Under the pieces are notes generated by a model. It saw only the letters and a list, made by a program, of their open reading frames with translations. It searched no databases and had not been told where the DNA came from. From the NCBI GenBank assembly GCA_040385825.1, contig JAZKGQ010000022.1, positions 40,530 through 104,529 of the forward strand: 64,000 nucleotides of DNA, read 5' to 3'. The first letter of the stretch is position 1; every line of letters starts with the position of its first letter. Shown here one piece after another: positions 1 through 8,634 of this stretch. The position numbers were made by a program, and so were the translations under genes. The stretch comes from JANNNF01 sp040385825 (GTDB lineage: Bacteria; Pseudomonadota; Alphaproteobacteria; Rhodobacterales; Rhodobacteraceae).

Positions 1-240
1 GCGGGTCAGGGCCTGCCCGATGGCGATGCCGCAATCTTCCACCGTGTGGTGATCGTCGATGTGCAGATCGCCATGGGCGCGCAGGGTCAGGTCGATCAGG
101 CTGTGTCGGGCCAGTTGCGCCAGCATGTGGTCGAAAAAGCCGACCCCGGTGTCGACATCGCACAGGCCCGTGCCATCAAGGTTCAGGGCGACCTTGATCT
201 CGGTTTCCGATGTGGTGCGGGTGAGGTCTGCAATGCGCAT
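1..240 (-). CDS. hisB: Imidazoleglycerol-phosphate dehydratase, N-terminal part (cut by window start)
   Basis: Histidine biosynthesis enzyme that dehydrates imidazole glycerol phosphate to imidazole acetol phosphate. Only the first 80 codons are present, because the frame runs off the left edge. The protein begins MRIADLTRTTSETEI and contains the family metal-ligand motifs FFDHML and DDHHTVEDCGIAIG. The ATG at 240-238 is the natural family start. The rest of the gene and any his operon lie outside the window. The identification rests on motif recognition and is firm for this family. Confidence 0.93.
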   Translation of the reverse strand, partial: MRIADLTRTTSETEIKVALNLDGTGLCDVDTGVGFFDHMLAQLARHSLIDLTLRAHGDLHIDDHHTVEDCGIAIGQALTR

Positions 241-351
241 GGGAGCGTGGCCTTCCGATCAGGATTGCCGCGCTTATAGGGGGCGGGGGGCGTTTAGGGA
301 AGGGATCAGCGGTGCCGGTGCGGCAGGTCATGCCAGCCCCGGCGCAAAACC

Positions 352-383
352 AAAGCGCCGCCCCATCCCTGGCGCGGCGCTTT
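352..383 (-). terminator. Rho-independent terminator of the left tRNA-Gly
   Basis: A 9-bp GC-rich stem (352-360 with 375-383) is followed on the minus strand by a GGTTTTG tract. It lies just downstream of the tRNA-Gly at 392-466. Confidence 0.7.
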
Positions 384-391
384 GCGTTTGT

Positions 392-466
392 TGGAGCGGG
401 CGAAGAGATTCGAACTCTCGACCCTAACCTTGGCAAGGTTATGCTCTACCCCTGAGCTACGCCCGC
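392..466 (-). tRNA. tRNA-Gly (GCC anticodon)
   Basis: On the minus strand a complete 75-nt cloverleaf can be drawn. It has a 7-bp acceptor stem GCGGGCG/CGCCCGC, anticodon loop TTGCCAA (GCC), T loop TTCGAAT, discriminator T and an encoded CCA. It is identical to the second copy at 622-696, so the pair is a local duplication. Each copy has its own terminator. Confidence 0.96.
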
Positions 467-581
467 ACTCCATGAGCCGGGTGATAGCTGCGGGGGCGGG
501 GGGGTGCAAGGGGAGTTTGCGCGCAATCTTGCGACGATTTTCGGCGGTGTGTTGTGGGGGGGGAGGGGGCGATCAAAAGGC

Positions 582-607
582 AACGGCCGCCCCGCAGGAC
601 GGCCGTT
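582..607 (-). terminator. Rho-independent terminator of the right tRNA-Gly
   Basis: An 8-bp stem (582-589 with 600-607) with a loop of about 10 nt is followed on the minus strand by GCCTTTTG. It sits 14 nt past the tRNA-Gly at 622-696. Confidence 0.7.
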
Positions 608-621
608 CGCTGTGGTCCGGT

Positions 622-696
622 TGGAGCGGGCGAAGAGATTCGAACTCTCGACCCTAACCTTGGCAAGGTTATGCTCTACCCCTGAGCTACGCCCGC
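622..696 (-). tRNA. tRNA-Gly (GCC anticodon), second identical copy
   Basis: The sequence is identical over all 75 nt to the copy at 392-466, including the encoded CCA, and the anticodon loop is TTGCCAA. The two genes point the same way, about 155 nt apart, with unrelated flanks. Confidence 0.96.
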
Positions 697-747
697 ACCG
701 ATCAGACTGGCGGTGATCTATAAACAGGCGCGCCGGGTTGCAAGGGG

Positions 748-780
748 TAAAACGCGCGCCACCCAAAGAAAGCGGCGCGC
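748..780 (-). terminator. Terminator downstream of pyc
   Basis: A 7-bp GC-only stem (754-760 with 774-780) is followed on the minus strand by GTTTTACC. It lies 10 nt beyond the pyc stop codon. Confidence 0.6.
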
Positions 781-789
781 GGGCGGGCG

Positions 790-3700
790 CTATTCCAGTT
801 CTACCAGCAGATCCTTGGCGTCGATCTGGGCACCGGGATGCACATGCAGCGCCTTGACCACGGCGCTGCGGTCGGCATGCAGCCCGGTTTCCATCTTCAT
901 CGCCTCGATGGTCAGCAGCAGATCGCCCGCATTGACCTTTTGCCCCACGCTGACCGCGATGGAGGCGATGGAGCCGGGCATCGGCGCGCCGACATGGCCT
1001 GCGTTGCCGTCCATCGCCTTGGGCTTGATCGCGGCCTTGGCCTTGATCGCGCGGTTCGGCACCCGGATCACGCGGGGCTGGCCGTTCAGCTCAAAGAACA
1101 CCTTCACATCGCCGTCGTCGGTGGATTCTCCAACCGCTTGCAGGCGGATTTCCAACTGCTTGCCGGGGTCGATTTCTGTGGTGATTTCCTCGCCCGAGTC
1201 CATGCCGTAAAAGAACGTCTTGGTCGGCAGGGCGCGCACCGGGCCATAAAGGCGGTGGCGGGTGCGGTAATCGAGGAACACCTTGGGATACATCAGGTAT
1301 CCGTTCAGATCCTCGTCATCCAGCGTCTCGCCTTCGGCCTCTTCCTTGCCGACGCCAAGGTCAGCCTCCAGCTTGGAGCGCACGGCCTCAAGATCCACCG
1401 GGGGCATGCCTGCACCGGGGCGCGTGGTCAGGGGGGCAGCCCCCTTCAGCACCTTGGCCTGGATGCCCGCAGGCCAGCCGCCATGCGGTTGGCCAAGGTT
1501 GCCGTGCAGCATGTCGACCACCGATTCCGGGAAGGCCACATCGACGGCGGGGTCTTCGACCTGCGCGCGCGTCAGACCTTGGGCCACCATCATCAGCGCC
1601 ATGTCGCCCACCACCTTGGAGGACGGCGTGACCTTGACGATGTCGCCGAACATCTGGTTGGCGTCGGCATAGGCCTGCGCCACTTCGTGCCAGCGGTCTT
1701 CAAGGCCCAAGGACCGGGCCTGCGCCTTGAGGTTGGTGAACTGGCCCCCCGGCATTTCGTGCAGATAAACCTCGGACGCCGGGGCCGGCAGGCCGGATTC
1801 AAACGCCGCATACTGGTTGCGGACCTGTTCCCAATAGTTGGAAAGCTGGCGGATCGCGGCAATGTCCAGCCCGGTGTCGCGTTCGGTGTGGCGCAGCGCC
1901 TCGACGATCGACCCAAGGCAGGGCTGCGAGGTGCCGCCCGAAAACGCATCCATCGCCGCGTCCACCGCATCGACGCCCGCATCGCAGGCCGCAAGGATGG
2001 TGGCTGCGGCAGAGCCGGAGGTGTCATGCGTGTGGAAATGGATCGGCAGGCCGACCTCTTGCTTCAGCGCCTTGACCAGCACCTTGGCGGCAGAGGGTTT
2101 CAGCAGCCCCGCCATGTCCTTGAGGCCCAGGATATGCGCGCCTGCCGCCTTCAGCTCCAATCCCCGGCTGACATAGTATTTCAGATCGTATTTCGACCGG
2201 GCCGGGTCCAGCAGATCGCCGGTATAGCAGATCGCCCCTTCGCAGACCTTGCCGGCCTCAACCACCGCGTCCATCGCGACGCGCATGTTTTCCACCCAGT
2301 TGAGGCTGTCAAACACCCGGAACACATCTACCCCGGTCAGGGCGGCCTGTTTGACGAAGGCCTGCACCACGTTGTCAGGATAGTTGGTGTAGCCCACGCC
2401 ATTGGACCCGCGCAGCAGCATTTGCGTCATCACATTGGGCATGGCGGCGCGCAGGTCGCGCAGGCGCTGCCAGGGGCATTCCTGCAAGAACCGGTAGGCC
2501 ACGTCGAACGTGGCCCCGCCCCAGCATTCCACCGAAAACAGCCCCGGCATGTTGGCCGCATAGGTCGGCGCAACCCGGATCATGTCGATCGACCGCATCC
2601 GGGTCGCCAGCAGGGATTGGTGCCCGTCGCGCATGGTGGTGTCGGTGATCAGCACCTTTTTCTGCGCGCGCAGCCAGTCGGCCACCGCCTGCGGGCCTTT
2701 TTGTTCCAGCAGGTTGCGGGTGCCCATCGACGGCTCGCCCATCAGGGGCGGGGCTTTGGGGGTTTTCACCTCGGCGGCCGGTTTCGGTCGGCCGGCGGTT
2801 TCGGGGTGCCCGTTGACGGTGATGTCGGCGATATAGGTCAGGATCTTGGTCGCCCGATCCCGGCGGGTCTTGAACTGGAACAGCTCTGGCGTGGTGTCGA
2901 TGAACTTCGTCGTATAGGTGTCATCAAGGAAGGTCGGGTGCTTCAACAGGTTGATGACAAATTCGATATTGGTCGAAACCCCCCGGATGCGGAATTCGCG
3001 CAAGGCCCGGTCCATCCGTGCAATCGCCTTTTCCGGCGTCTGCGCATGGGCGGTGACCTTGACCAGCAGGCTGTCATAATAGCGGGTGATCACCCCCCCC
3101 GCATAGGCCGTGCCGCCATCCAGCCGGATGCCGTTGCCGGTGGCGCTGCGATACGCCGTCAGGCGGCCATAGTCGGGGATGAAGTTGTTCAGCGGGTCTT
3201 CCGTCGTCACCCGGCATTGCAGGGCATGACCGTTCAGCGGAATGTCCTCTTGCCGCGCAACCCCGGTGGCCTCGGCCAGCGTCTTGCCTTCCTCGATCAG
3301 AATCTGGGCCTGAACGATGTCGATGCCGGTGATCTGTTCGGTGACGGTATGTTCAACCTGAACGCGGGGGTTCACCTCGATGAAGAAAAACTGCTGGCTG
3401 TCCATGTCCATCAGGAATTCGACCGTGCCGGCGCATTCGTAACCCACATGGGCGCAGATGCGGCGGCCCAACTCGCAGACTTCGGCGCGCTGTTCGGCGG
3501 TCAGGTAGGGGGCAGGGGCGCGTTCCACCACCTTCTGGTTGCGGCGCTGCACGGTGCAGTCGCGTTCCCACAGGTGATAGATGTTGCCGTGCTTGTCGCC
3601 AAGGATCTGCACCTCGACATGCCGCGCGCGCAGGATCATCTTTTCCAGATAGCCCTCGCCGTTGCCAAAGGCGGCCTCGGCCTCGCGCCGGCCCTCGCGG

Positions 3701-4251
3701 ACCTTCATTTCCAGCTCGTCTTCCGACAGAATCGGGCGCATGCCCCGCCCGCCGCCGCCCCAGGACGCTTTCAGCATCAGCGGATAGCCGACCTCCGCCG
3801 CCTGTTTCTTGATCAGGGCCATGTCGTCGCCCAGCACGTCGGTTGCCGGAATCACCGGAACGCCAGCCTCCATCGCCACCCGCCGGGCCGAGGCCTTGTC
3901 GCCCAGGGCGCGCATGGTTTCCGCCGTGGGACCGATGAAGGTGATCCCCGCGCCCTCGCAAGCATCGACAAAATCAGGGTTTTCCGACAAAAGGCCGTAG
4001 CCGGGGTGAATGGCGTCGGCCCCGGCCATCTTGGCGACCCGGATGATTTCCGGGATCGACAGATACGCGCCCACCGGCGACAGGCCCTCGCCGATCCGGT
4101 AGGCCTCATCCGCTTTGAAACGGTGCAGGCTCAGCTTGTCTTCCTCGGCAAAGACCGCGACGGTTTTCTTGCCCATCTCATTGGCGGCGCGCATCACGCG
4201 GATGGCGATTTCGCCCCGGTTGGCGATCAGGATTTTCTGGAATTCGGGCAC
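790..4251 (-). CDS. pyc: Pyruvate carboxylase
   Basis: Anaplerotic biotin enzyme that converts pyruvate, bicarbonate and ATP to oxaloacetate. At 1153 residues it is the normal length of the single-chain form. In order it has an N-terminal biotin carboxylase/ATP-grasp part (starts PEFQKILIANRGEIAIRV; carries the glycine-rich WGGGGRGM), a carboxyltransferase part around residue 530 (TDTTMRDGHQSLLATR), and a C-terminal biotinyl domain with EAMKMETG, the biotinylated lysine being near residue 1119. The start is GTG at 4251, preceded by AGAGG at a good distance. It is divergent from the helicase gene. The shared 225-bp spacer holds TTTGCA/TGCAAA palindromes that could be its operator. Confidence 0.97.
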   Translation of the reverse strand: MPEFQKILIANRGEIAIRVMRAANEMGKKTVAVFAEEDKLSLHRFKADEAYRIGEGLSPVGAYLSIPEIIRVAKMAGADAIHPGYGLLSENPDFVDACEGAGITFIGPTAETMRALGDKASARRVAMEAGVPVIPATDVLGDDMALIKKQAAEVGYPLMLKASWGGGGRGMRPILSEDELEMKVREGRREAEAAFGNGEGYLEKMILRARHVEVQILGDKHGNIYHLWERDCTVQRRNQKVVERAPAPYLTAEQRAEVCELGRRICAHVGYECAGTVEFLMDMDSQQFFFIEVNPRVQVEHTVTEQITGIDIVQAQILIEEGKTLAEATGVARQEDIPLNGHALQCRVTTEDPLNNFIPDYGRLTAYRSATGNGIRLDGGTAYAGGVITRYYDSLLVKVTAHAQTPEKAIARMDRALREFRIRGVSTNIEFVINLLKHPTFLDDTYTTKFIDTTPELFQFKTRRDRATKILTYIADITVNGHPETAGRPKPAAEVKTPKAPPLMGEPSMGTRNLLEQKGPQAVADWLRAQKKVLITDTTMRDGHQSLLATRMRSIDMIRVAPTYAANMPGLFSVECWGGATFDVAYRFLQECPWQRLRDLRAAMPNVMTQMLLRGSNGVGYTNYPDNVVQAFVKQAALTGVDVFRVFDSLNWVENMRVAMDAVVEAGKVCEGAICYTGDLLDPARSKYDLKYYVSRGLELKAAGAHILGLKDMAGLLKPSAAKVLVKALKQEVGLPIHFHTHDTSGSAAATILAACDAGVDAVDAAMDAFSGGTSQPCLGSIVEALRHTERDTGLDIAAIRQLSNYWEQVRNQYAAFESGLPAPASEVYLHEMPGGQFTNLKAQARSLGLEDRWHEVAQAYADANQMFGDIVKVTPSSKVVGDMALMMVAQGLTRAQVEDPAVDVAFPESVVDMLHGNLGQPHGGWPAGIQAKVLKGAAPLTTRPGAGMPPVDLEAVRSKLEADLGVGKEEAEGETLDDEDLNGYLMYPKVFLDYRTRHRLYGPVRALPTKTFFYGMDSGEEITTEIDPGKQLEIRLQAVGESTDDGDVKVFFELNGQPRVIRVPNRAIKAKAAIKPKAMDGNAGHVGAPMPGSIASIAVSVGQKVNAGDLLLTIEAMKMETGLHADRSAVVKALHVHPGAQIDAKDLLVELE

Positions 4252-4330
4252 GTTTCACCTCTGCGTGATCTCGCGGACCGTCCCACCTTAGGCGCGCTGC
4301 GGTGCAGCGCAAGTCTGCGCGCCGCCGAAA

Positions 4331-4376
4331 TGCAAAGTTTTGCGAAATATTCAGGCAGAGTTTTGCAACTGCAAAG
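4331..4376. promoter_or_regulatory. Pair of TGCAAA/TTTGCA dyads, possible acyl-CoA-responsive (ScfR-type) operator
   Basis: Two dyads lie in the pyc/uvrD divergent spacer. One is at 4331-4344 (TGCAAA, GT, TTTGCG). The other is at 4362-4375 and is a perfect TTTGCA-AC-TGCAAA. The ScfR family (PccR of Rhodobacter sphaeroides, RamB of Paracoccus) is known to bind TTTGCAAA-type repeats near genes for short-chain acyl-CoA and C3/C4 metabolism. Linking these dyads to pyc control is an inference. Confidence 0.35.
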
Positions 4377-4476
4377 TTTTTGGGCGGGCCGGGCCGGGGC
4401 AGGGGCCAAGGAAAATTGCGAACATTACAAGAACAGTTCTTTAATTCCCCGCAGCGCCGCGCTAGACTGACTCTTT

Positions 4477-6834
4477 ATGAGCCAGTGGGACGATCAGGAT
4501 GCTTTCGAGGCGGCGGCGATACCGCTGTCGCAACGTGCCATGTCGGCGCGGCCCGCCGCCTATATGGACGATCTGAACCCCGCCCAACGCGCGGCGGTCG
4601 AGGCGCTGGATGGCCCGGTGCTGATGCTGGCAGGGGCAGGCACCGGCAAGACCAAGGCGCTGACCGCCCGCATCGTGCATCTTTTGCAGATGGGGCGTGC
4701 CCGCCCGAACGAGATTTTGTCTGTGACCTTCACCAACAAGGCCGCGCGGGAAATGAAGCTGCGGGTGGGGCGGATGCTGGGCGAAGTGGCCGAAGGCATG
4801 CCCTGGATGGGCACATTCCATTCGCTGAGCGTGAAAATCCTGCGCCGTCATGCGGAATTGGTGGGGCTGAAATCCAACTTCACCATTCTGGACACGGACG
4901 ATCAGTTACGCCTGCTGAAGCAGTTGATCGTGGCGGCGAACATCGACGAAAAACGCTGGCCGGCCCGGATGTTGGCCAGCATCATAGACAGTTGGAAAAA
5001 CCGCGCGATGACGCCCGACCGGGTGCCATCGTCCGAGGCATCGGCCTACAACAACCGCGGCACCGAACTCTATGAACAGTATCAGGACCGGTTGCGCAGC
5101 CTGAACGCCACCGATTTTGGCGACCTTCTGCTGCATTGCGTGGTGATCTTTCAAAAGCATGACGATGTGCTGGCGCAGTATCAGCGCTGGTTCAAATATC
5201 TGCTTGTGGACGAATACCAAGACACCAACGTCGCGCAGTACCTGTGGCTGCGGCTGCTGGCGCAGGGGCACCGCAACATCTGCTGCGTCGGTGATGACGA
5301 TCAGTCGATCTATGGCTGGCGCGGGGCGGAAGTGGGCAATATCCTGCGGTTTGAAAAGGATTTTCCCGGCGCGCATGTGGTGCGGCTGGAACAGAACTAC
5401 CGGTCCACCCCGCATATTCTGGCGGCGGCATCGGGCATCATCGCGGCCAACGCGGGCCGTCTGGGCAAGACCCTGTGGACCGAGGCGCGGGACGGCGAAA
5501 AGCTGCGCCTGATCGGTCATTGGGACGGCGAGGAAGAGGCCCGCTGGATTGGCGAAGAGGTCGAGGCCCTGCAACGCGGGCGGCCCGTGGGGGTGTTCTC
5601 GCTGAACCAGCAGGCCATCCTCGTGCGCGCGAGCCACCAGATGCGGGCGTTCGAGGACCGCTTTCTGACCATCGGCCTGCCCTACCGGGTGATCGGCGGC
5701 CCGCGATTCTATGAACGTCAGGAAGTGCGCGACGCGATGGCCTATTTCCGCCTTGCCGTGTCGCCCGACGATGATCTGGCGTTTGAACGGGTGGTGAACC
5801 TGCCCAAACGGGGCTTGGGTGACAAGGCGCAGGGCGATATTCAACGCGCCGCGCGGGCATCGGGCATGTCCTTGCTGGAAGGCGCGCGGGAAGTGCTGGC
5901 GCAAGGGGGCATCGGCGGCAAGGGCGCCGGGCAGTTGCGCGCCTTTGTCGATGGGGTGGACCGTTGGCATCAGGCGGTGCAGGGCGCGGGCAGCCATATC
6001 GAGCTGGCCGAAATCATCCTGGACGAATCGGGCTACACCGCGATGTGGCAGAACGACAAGACGCCCGAGGGGCCGGGGCGGCTGGAGAACCTGAAAGAAC
6101 TGGTCAAGGCATTGGAGCAGTTCGAGAATCTGCAAGGATTTCTGGAGCATGTCAGCCTGATCATGGAAAATGACACCGAAGAGGCGGTGGAAAAAATCTC
6201 GATCATGACCCTGCACGCGGCCAAGGGGCTGGAATTTCCGGTGGTGTTCCTGCCGGGCTGGGAGGATGGCTTGTTCCCCAGCCAGCGCAGCATGGACGAA
6301 TCCGGCGTCAAGGGGCTGGAGGAGGAACGCCGCCTTGCCTATGTCGGCATCACGCGGGCCGAGCAACTGTGTACCATCTCTTTTGCCTCCAACCGCCGGG
6401 TTTACGGTCAGTGGCAAAGCCAGCTTCCCAGCCGCTTCATCGACGAACTGCCCCCGGCCCATGTCGAGGTGCTGACCCCGCCCGGCCTGTACGGTGGCGG
6501 GTTTGGCGCGGCGGCCAGTGTCGGGTTCGGGGCGTCATTGGATGACCGCGTGGCCAAGGCCGATGTCTACAACTCGCCGGGATGGCGGCGGCTGCAAACC
6601 CACACGCAGCGCCCCGTCAGCCAGCCACGCGAGGCGCGGCATGTGACGATCGATGCGCAGGCCATCTCGGCCCATGTGCGCGGCGAACGGGTGTTCCACC
6701 AGAAATTCGGCTATGGCGAGATTGTCAGCATCGAAGGCGACAAGCTGGATATCGAGTTTGATCAGGCCGGGCTGAAAAAGATCGTCGCCCGCTGGGTGGT
6801 GCCCGCGCATCAGGCCGACGACGTGCCGTTCTGA
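4477..6834 (+). CDS. uvrD: ATP-dependent DNA helicase, UvrD/PcrA family
   Basis: Superfamily 1A 3'-5' DNA helicase used in excision repair and replication-fork processing. At 785 residues it has the family length. Visible motifs are the Walker A AGAGTGKT near residue 55, Walker B DEYQDTN, motif III GDDDQSIYGWRGA, QNYRS, motif V TLHAAKGLEF and motif VI RLAYVGITRA. The C-terminus (FGYGEIVSIEGDKLDIEF) is the Tudor-like RNA-polymerase-binding tail of PcrA/UvrD. It is transcribed away from pyc. A back-to-back double hairpin follows the stop. PcrA and UvrD cannot be separated from sequence alone. Confidence 0.95.
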   Translation: MSQWDDQDAFEAAAIPLSQRAMSARPAAYMDDLNPAQRAAVEALDGPVLMLAGAGTGKTKALTARIVHLLQMGRARPNEILSVTFTNKAAREMKLRVGRMLGEVAEGMPWMGTFHSLSVKILRRHAELVGLKSNFTILDTDDQLRLLKQLIVAANIDEKRWPARMLASIIDSWKNRAMTPDRVPSSEASAYNNRGTELYEQYQDRLRSLNATDFGDLLLHCVVIFQKHDDVLAQYQRWFKYLLVDEYQDTNVAQYLWLRLLAQGHRNICCVGDDDQSIYGWRGAEVGNILRFEKDFPGAHVVRLEQNYRSTPHILAAASGIIAANAGRLGKTLWTEARDGEKLRLIGHWDGEEEARWIGEEVEALQRGRPVGVFSLNQQAILVRASHQMRAFEDRFLTIGLPYRVIGGPRFYERQEVRDAMAYFRLAVSPDDDLAFERVVNLPKRGLGDKAQGDIQRAARASGMSLLEGAREVLAQGGIGGKGAGQLRAFVDGVDRWHQAVQGAGSHIELAEIILDESGYTAMWQNDKTPEGPGRLENLKELVKALEQFENLQGFLEHVSLIMENDTEEAVEKISIMTLHAAKGLEFPVVFLPGWEDGLFPSQRSMDESGVKGLEEERRLAYVGITRAEQLCTISFASNRRVYGQWQSQLPSRFIDELPPAHVEVLTPPGLYGGGFGAAASVGFGASLDDRVAKADVYNSPGWRRLQTHTQRPVSQPREARHVTIDAQAISAHVRGERVFHQKFGYGEIVSIEGDKLDIEFDQAGLKKIVARWVVPAHQADDVPF

Positions 6835-6848
6835 CACGAGGCGCGGCC

Positions 6849-6892
6849 CAAATTTCTTCAAAGAAATTTGCCATTTTGTTTGAACAAAATGG
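6849..6892. terminator. Back-to-back double hairpin between convergent uvrD and benE
   Basis: There are two perfect 10-bp hairpins with no spacer: 6849-6858/6861-6870 with loop CA, and 6871-6880/6883-6892 with loop TG. Both are AT-rich and end in T runs on either strand, so the element can serve as a bidirectional terminator. The same layout recurs at 26207-26250 with different stem sequence. Confidence 0.65.
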
Positions 6893-6896
6893 GTGC

Positions 6897-8039
6897 CTAG
6901 GCCCGAAGCCTCTCCAACCCGTAGACCGCAAGTCCGGCCAGCAGCCCCCAGAACGCGGCGCCAATGCCAAAGGCCACCATCCCTGACGCGGCGACCGAAA
7001 CGGTGATCGCGGCGGCAAAGCGTTGCGGGGCATTGGCAAATGCCCCGGTCAAGGCCCCCATCAGCGGGTTCAGCAGCGCCAGCGCCACCAGCGCCACCAT
7101 CACCTGCGGCGGCAGCGCCGCCAGTGCCAGCAGGATGGCAGGCCCCAGCAGACCAAGCGCCGTCCAGGCCCCGGCATAGAACAGCCCCACCTTCCAGCGC
7201 TGGCTGCGGTCGGGATGCACGTCATCGCCCAGACAGATTGCCGCCGTGATCGCCGCCATGTTCACGGTATGCGCGCCCACAAGGGCGGTCAGCGCCGACA
7301 GGCCCCCGGTGACGATCAGCGCCGATTGCACGGGCGGCTCATAGCCCGCGGCGCGGATGGTGGCGAAGCCGGGCAGGTTCTGCGAGGCCATCGTCACCAG
7401 ATACAGCGGCACCCCCAGGCCCAGAATGACTGAGGCGCGGAACTCGGGCCAGATCAGGGTGAACTGCGGCAGGGGCAGGTCCAGAACAGGCCAAGTGGCC
7501 GCCCCGCCCAGGAAACTGATGCCAAGCCCGGTGCCAAGAGCTGCCAGCACCGCCAGCGACGGATTCCACAGCCGCACCAGCACGAACACGGCCACCATTG
7601 GCAGAACCAGATCCGGGGCGGCCTGTGCCGCCCCCGCCCCGCGCAGGCAGAAGGGCAGCAGCACCCCCGCCAGCATCGCAGCCGCCAGCCCGTCGGGGAT
7701 CATGGCGATCAGCCGGCCCAAAGGCCGCACCGCCCCGGTCAGCGCGATCAGCACGCCGGCGGTGATGAAGGCGGCCACGGCCTCGGGCAGGGTGACAGTG
7801 GTGGTGGCGGCAATCAGCGCGGTGCCGGGGGTCGACCAGGCCAGCACCATCGGAATGCGGTTACGGCTGGACAGAAACGCCGACCCTGCCGCCTTGGACA
7901 GGCAGACCGCCAGCAGCCAGCTTGCGGTCTGGCCGGGCGTGGCCCCAACGGCAGCCGCCGCCGACAGGACCAGCGCGATGGTGGACCCGTAGCCCACCAG
8001 AGCCGCCACAAGAGCCGACGATACCAACGAGACGCGCAT
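6897..8039 (-). CDS. benE: BenE-family transporter (benzoate/H+ symporter-like)
   Basis: Polytopic inner-membrane protein of about 380 residues, almost entirely hydrophobic segments (roughly 11-12 helices). The sequence resembles BenE: an early SSRNRIPMVLAWSTPGTAL stretch, a VGAHTVNMAAITAAICLG block, and NPLMGALTGAFANAPQRFAAAI near the end. BenE proteins import benzoate-like aromatic acids with protons, but many homologues have no tested substrate, and no aromatic catabolism genes lie nearby. The frame is open for another 105 codons upstream, but that part is the CcsR-like hairpin array. I therefore take the ATG at 8039, which starts MRVSLVSSALVAAL. It lies directly after the array terminator. 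Confidence 0.85.
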   Translation of the reverse strand: MRVSLVSSALVAALVGYGSTIALVLSAAAAVGATPGQTASWLLAVCLSKAAGSAFLSSRNRIPMVLAWSTPGTALIAATTTVTLPEAVAAFITAGVLIALTGAVRPLGRLIAMIPDGLAAAMLAGVLLPFCLRGAGAAQAAPDLVLPMVAVFVLVRLWNPSLAVLAALGTGLGISFLGGAATWPVLDLPLPQFTLIWPEFRASVILGLGVPLYLVTMASQNLPGFATIRAAGYEPPVQSALIVTGGLSALTALVGAHTVNMAAITAAICLGDDVHPDRSQRWKVGLFYAGAWTALGLLGPAILLALAALPPQVMVALVALALLNPLMGALTGAFANAPQRFAAAITVSVAASGMVAFGIGAAFWGLLAGLAVYGLERLRA

Positions 8040-8041
8040 GC

Positions 8042-8080
8042 AAAAAGCCCCGGATTGCAACGCTGTGACCATCGCGGGGC
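8042..8080 (-). terminator. Probable terminator at the distal end of the CcsR-like RNA array
   Basis: On the minus strand GCCCCG (8075-8080) can pair with CGGGGC (8047-8052), followed directly by five Ts (8046-8042). The loop is long (22 nt), so it is a weaker candidate. It sits between the last RNA hairpin and the benE start. Confidence 0.45.
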
Positions 8081-8121
8081 AGGGCCGGAAACACAAGTGG
8101 CAAGCGGAAGGGGGGGCAGAG

Positions 8122-8194
8122 GCGGCGACCCTGAGGGAGGAGAGGGTCGCCGCTCTGTTCACGCGCAACCCCAAGGAGGAGGAGGGGGCCGCGC
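8122..8194 (-). ncRNA. CcsR-like RNA unit 6 (distal, diverged)
   Basis: First hairpin 8163-8172/8184-8194 has loop variant CCUCCUCCU. Second hairpin is a perfect 11-bp stem 8122-8132/8143-8153 with loop variant UCUCCUCCC. It is the most diverged unit, next to the terminator candidate. Confidence 0.62.
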
Positions 8195-8204
8195 AGCAGG
8201 GGGG

Positions 8205-8270
8205 CGATGGCCTCAGGGAGGAGGTTGAGGCCACCGCGCCATCGACCGGCGCAGGGAGGAGAAGAGCGCC
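8205..8270 (-). ncRNA. CcsR-like RNA unit 5
   Basis: First hairpin 8248-8252/8266-8270, whose loop motif is altered by one base. Second hairpin 8208-8215/8226-8233 (8 bp perfect) has the exact motif. Confidence 0.68.
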
Positions 8271-8312
8271 GCCGAACTGAATTGGGCCGGTTCTGGCCAG
8301 CCCGAAGAAGGT

Positions 8313-8379
8313 GCGGCAGCCCCAGGGAGGAGGTTGGGGCCGCCGCGAGATCAATGGCGCAGGGAGGAGGAGAGCGCCA
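8313..8379 (-). ncRNA. CcsR-like RNA unit 4
   Basis: First hairpin 8355-8360/8374-8379 and second hairpin 8313-8324/8335-8346 (11 of 12 paired), both loops with the exact motif. Confidence 0.75.
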
Positions 8380-8412
8380 CCGAAGCGGTTGGGCGTTCAG
8401 CCCGAATGGTGT

Positions 8413-8480
8413 GCGGCAACCTCAGGGAGGAGGTTGAGGTCGCCGCAGTATCGACCGGCGCAGGGAGGAGGAGAGCGCCG
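8413..8480 (-). ncRNA. CcsR-like RNA unit 3
   Basis: First hairpin 8456-8461/8475-8480 and second hairpin 8413-8424/8435-8446 (11 of 12 paired), both loops with the exact motif. A 50-nt spacer separates it from unit 2. Confidence 0.75.
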
Positions 8481-8530
8481 CCGAACTGGTGTGGGCCAAT
8501 CATCCCGGAAGGGGTGACCCTGAATTTGGT

Positions 8531-8597
8531 GCGGCAGCCCTAGGGAGGAGGTTGGGGCCGCCGCGAGATCAATGGCGCAGGGAGGAGGAGAGCGCCA
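8531..8597 (-). ncRNA. CcsR-like RNA unit 2
   Basis: First hairpin 8573-8578/8592-8597 (TGGCGC/GCGCCA) and second hairpin 8531-8540/8555-8564 (one mismatch), both with the exact motif in the loop. It is near-identical to unit 4. Confidence 0.75.
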
Positions 8598-8634
8598 CCG
8601 AACCGGTCTGGGCCGGTTGGCCCGAAAGAAAGAT

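Noticed and set aside
838..4470. A 1210-codon open frame opposite pyc
   Set aside because: No domain, low-complexity His/Gln/Arg/Gly-rich composition, and it mirrors the codons of a clear pyruvate carboxylase; a typical high-GC antisense frame.
8040..8354. A 105-residue N-terminal extension of the BenE protein
   Set aside because: It would be encoded by the CcsR-like hairpin array and its terminator; the BenE family starts at the ATG at 8039.
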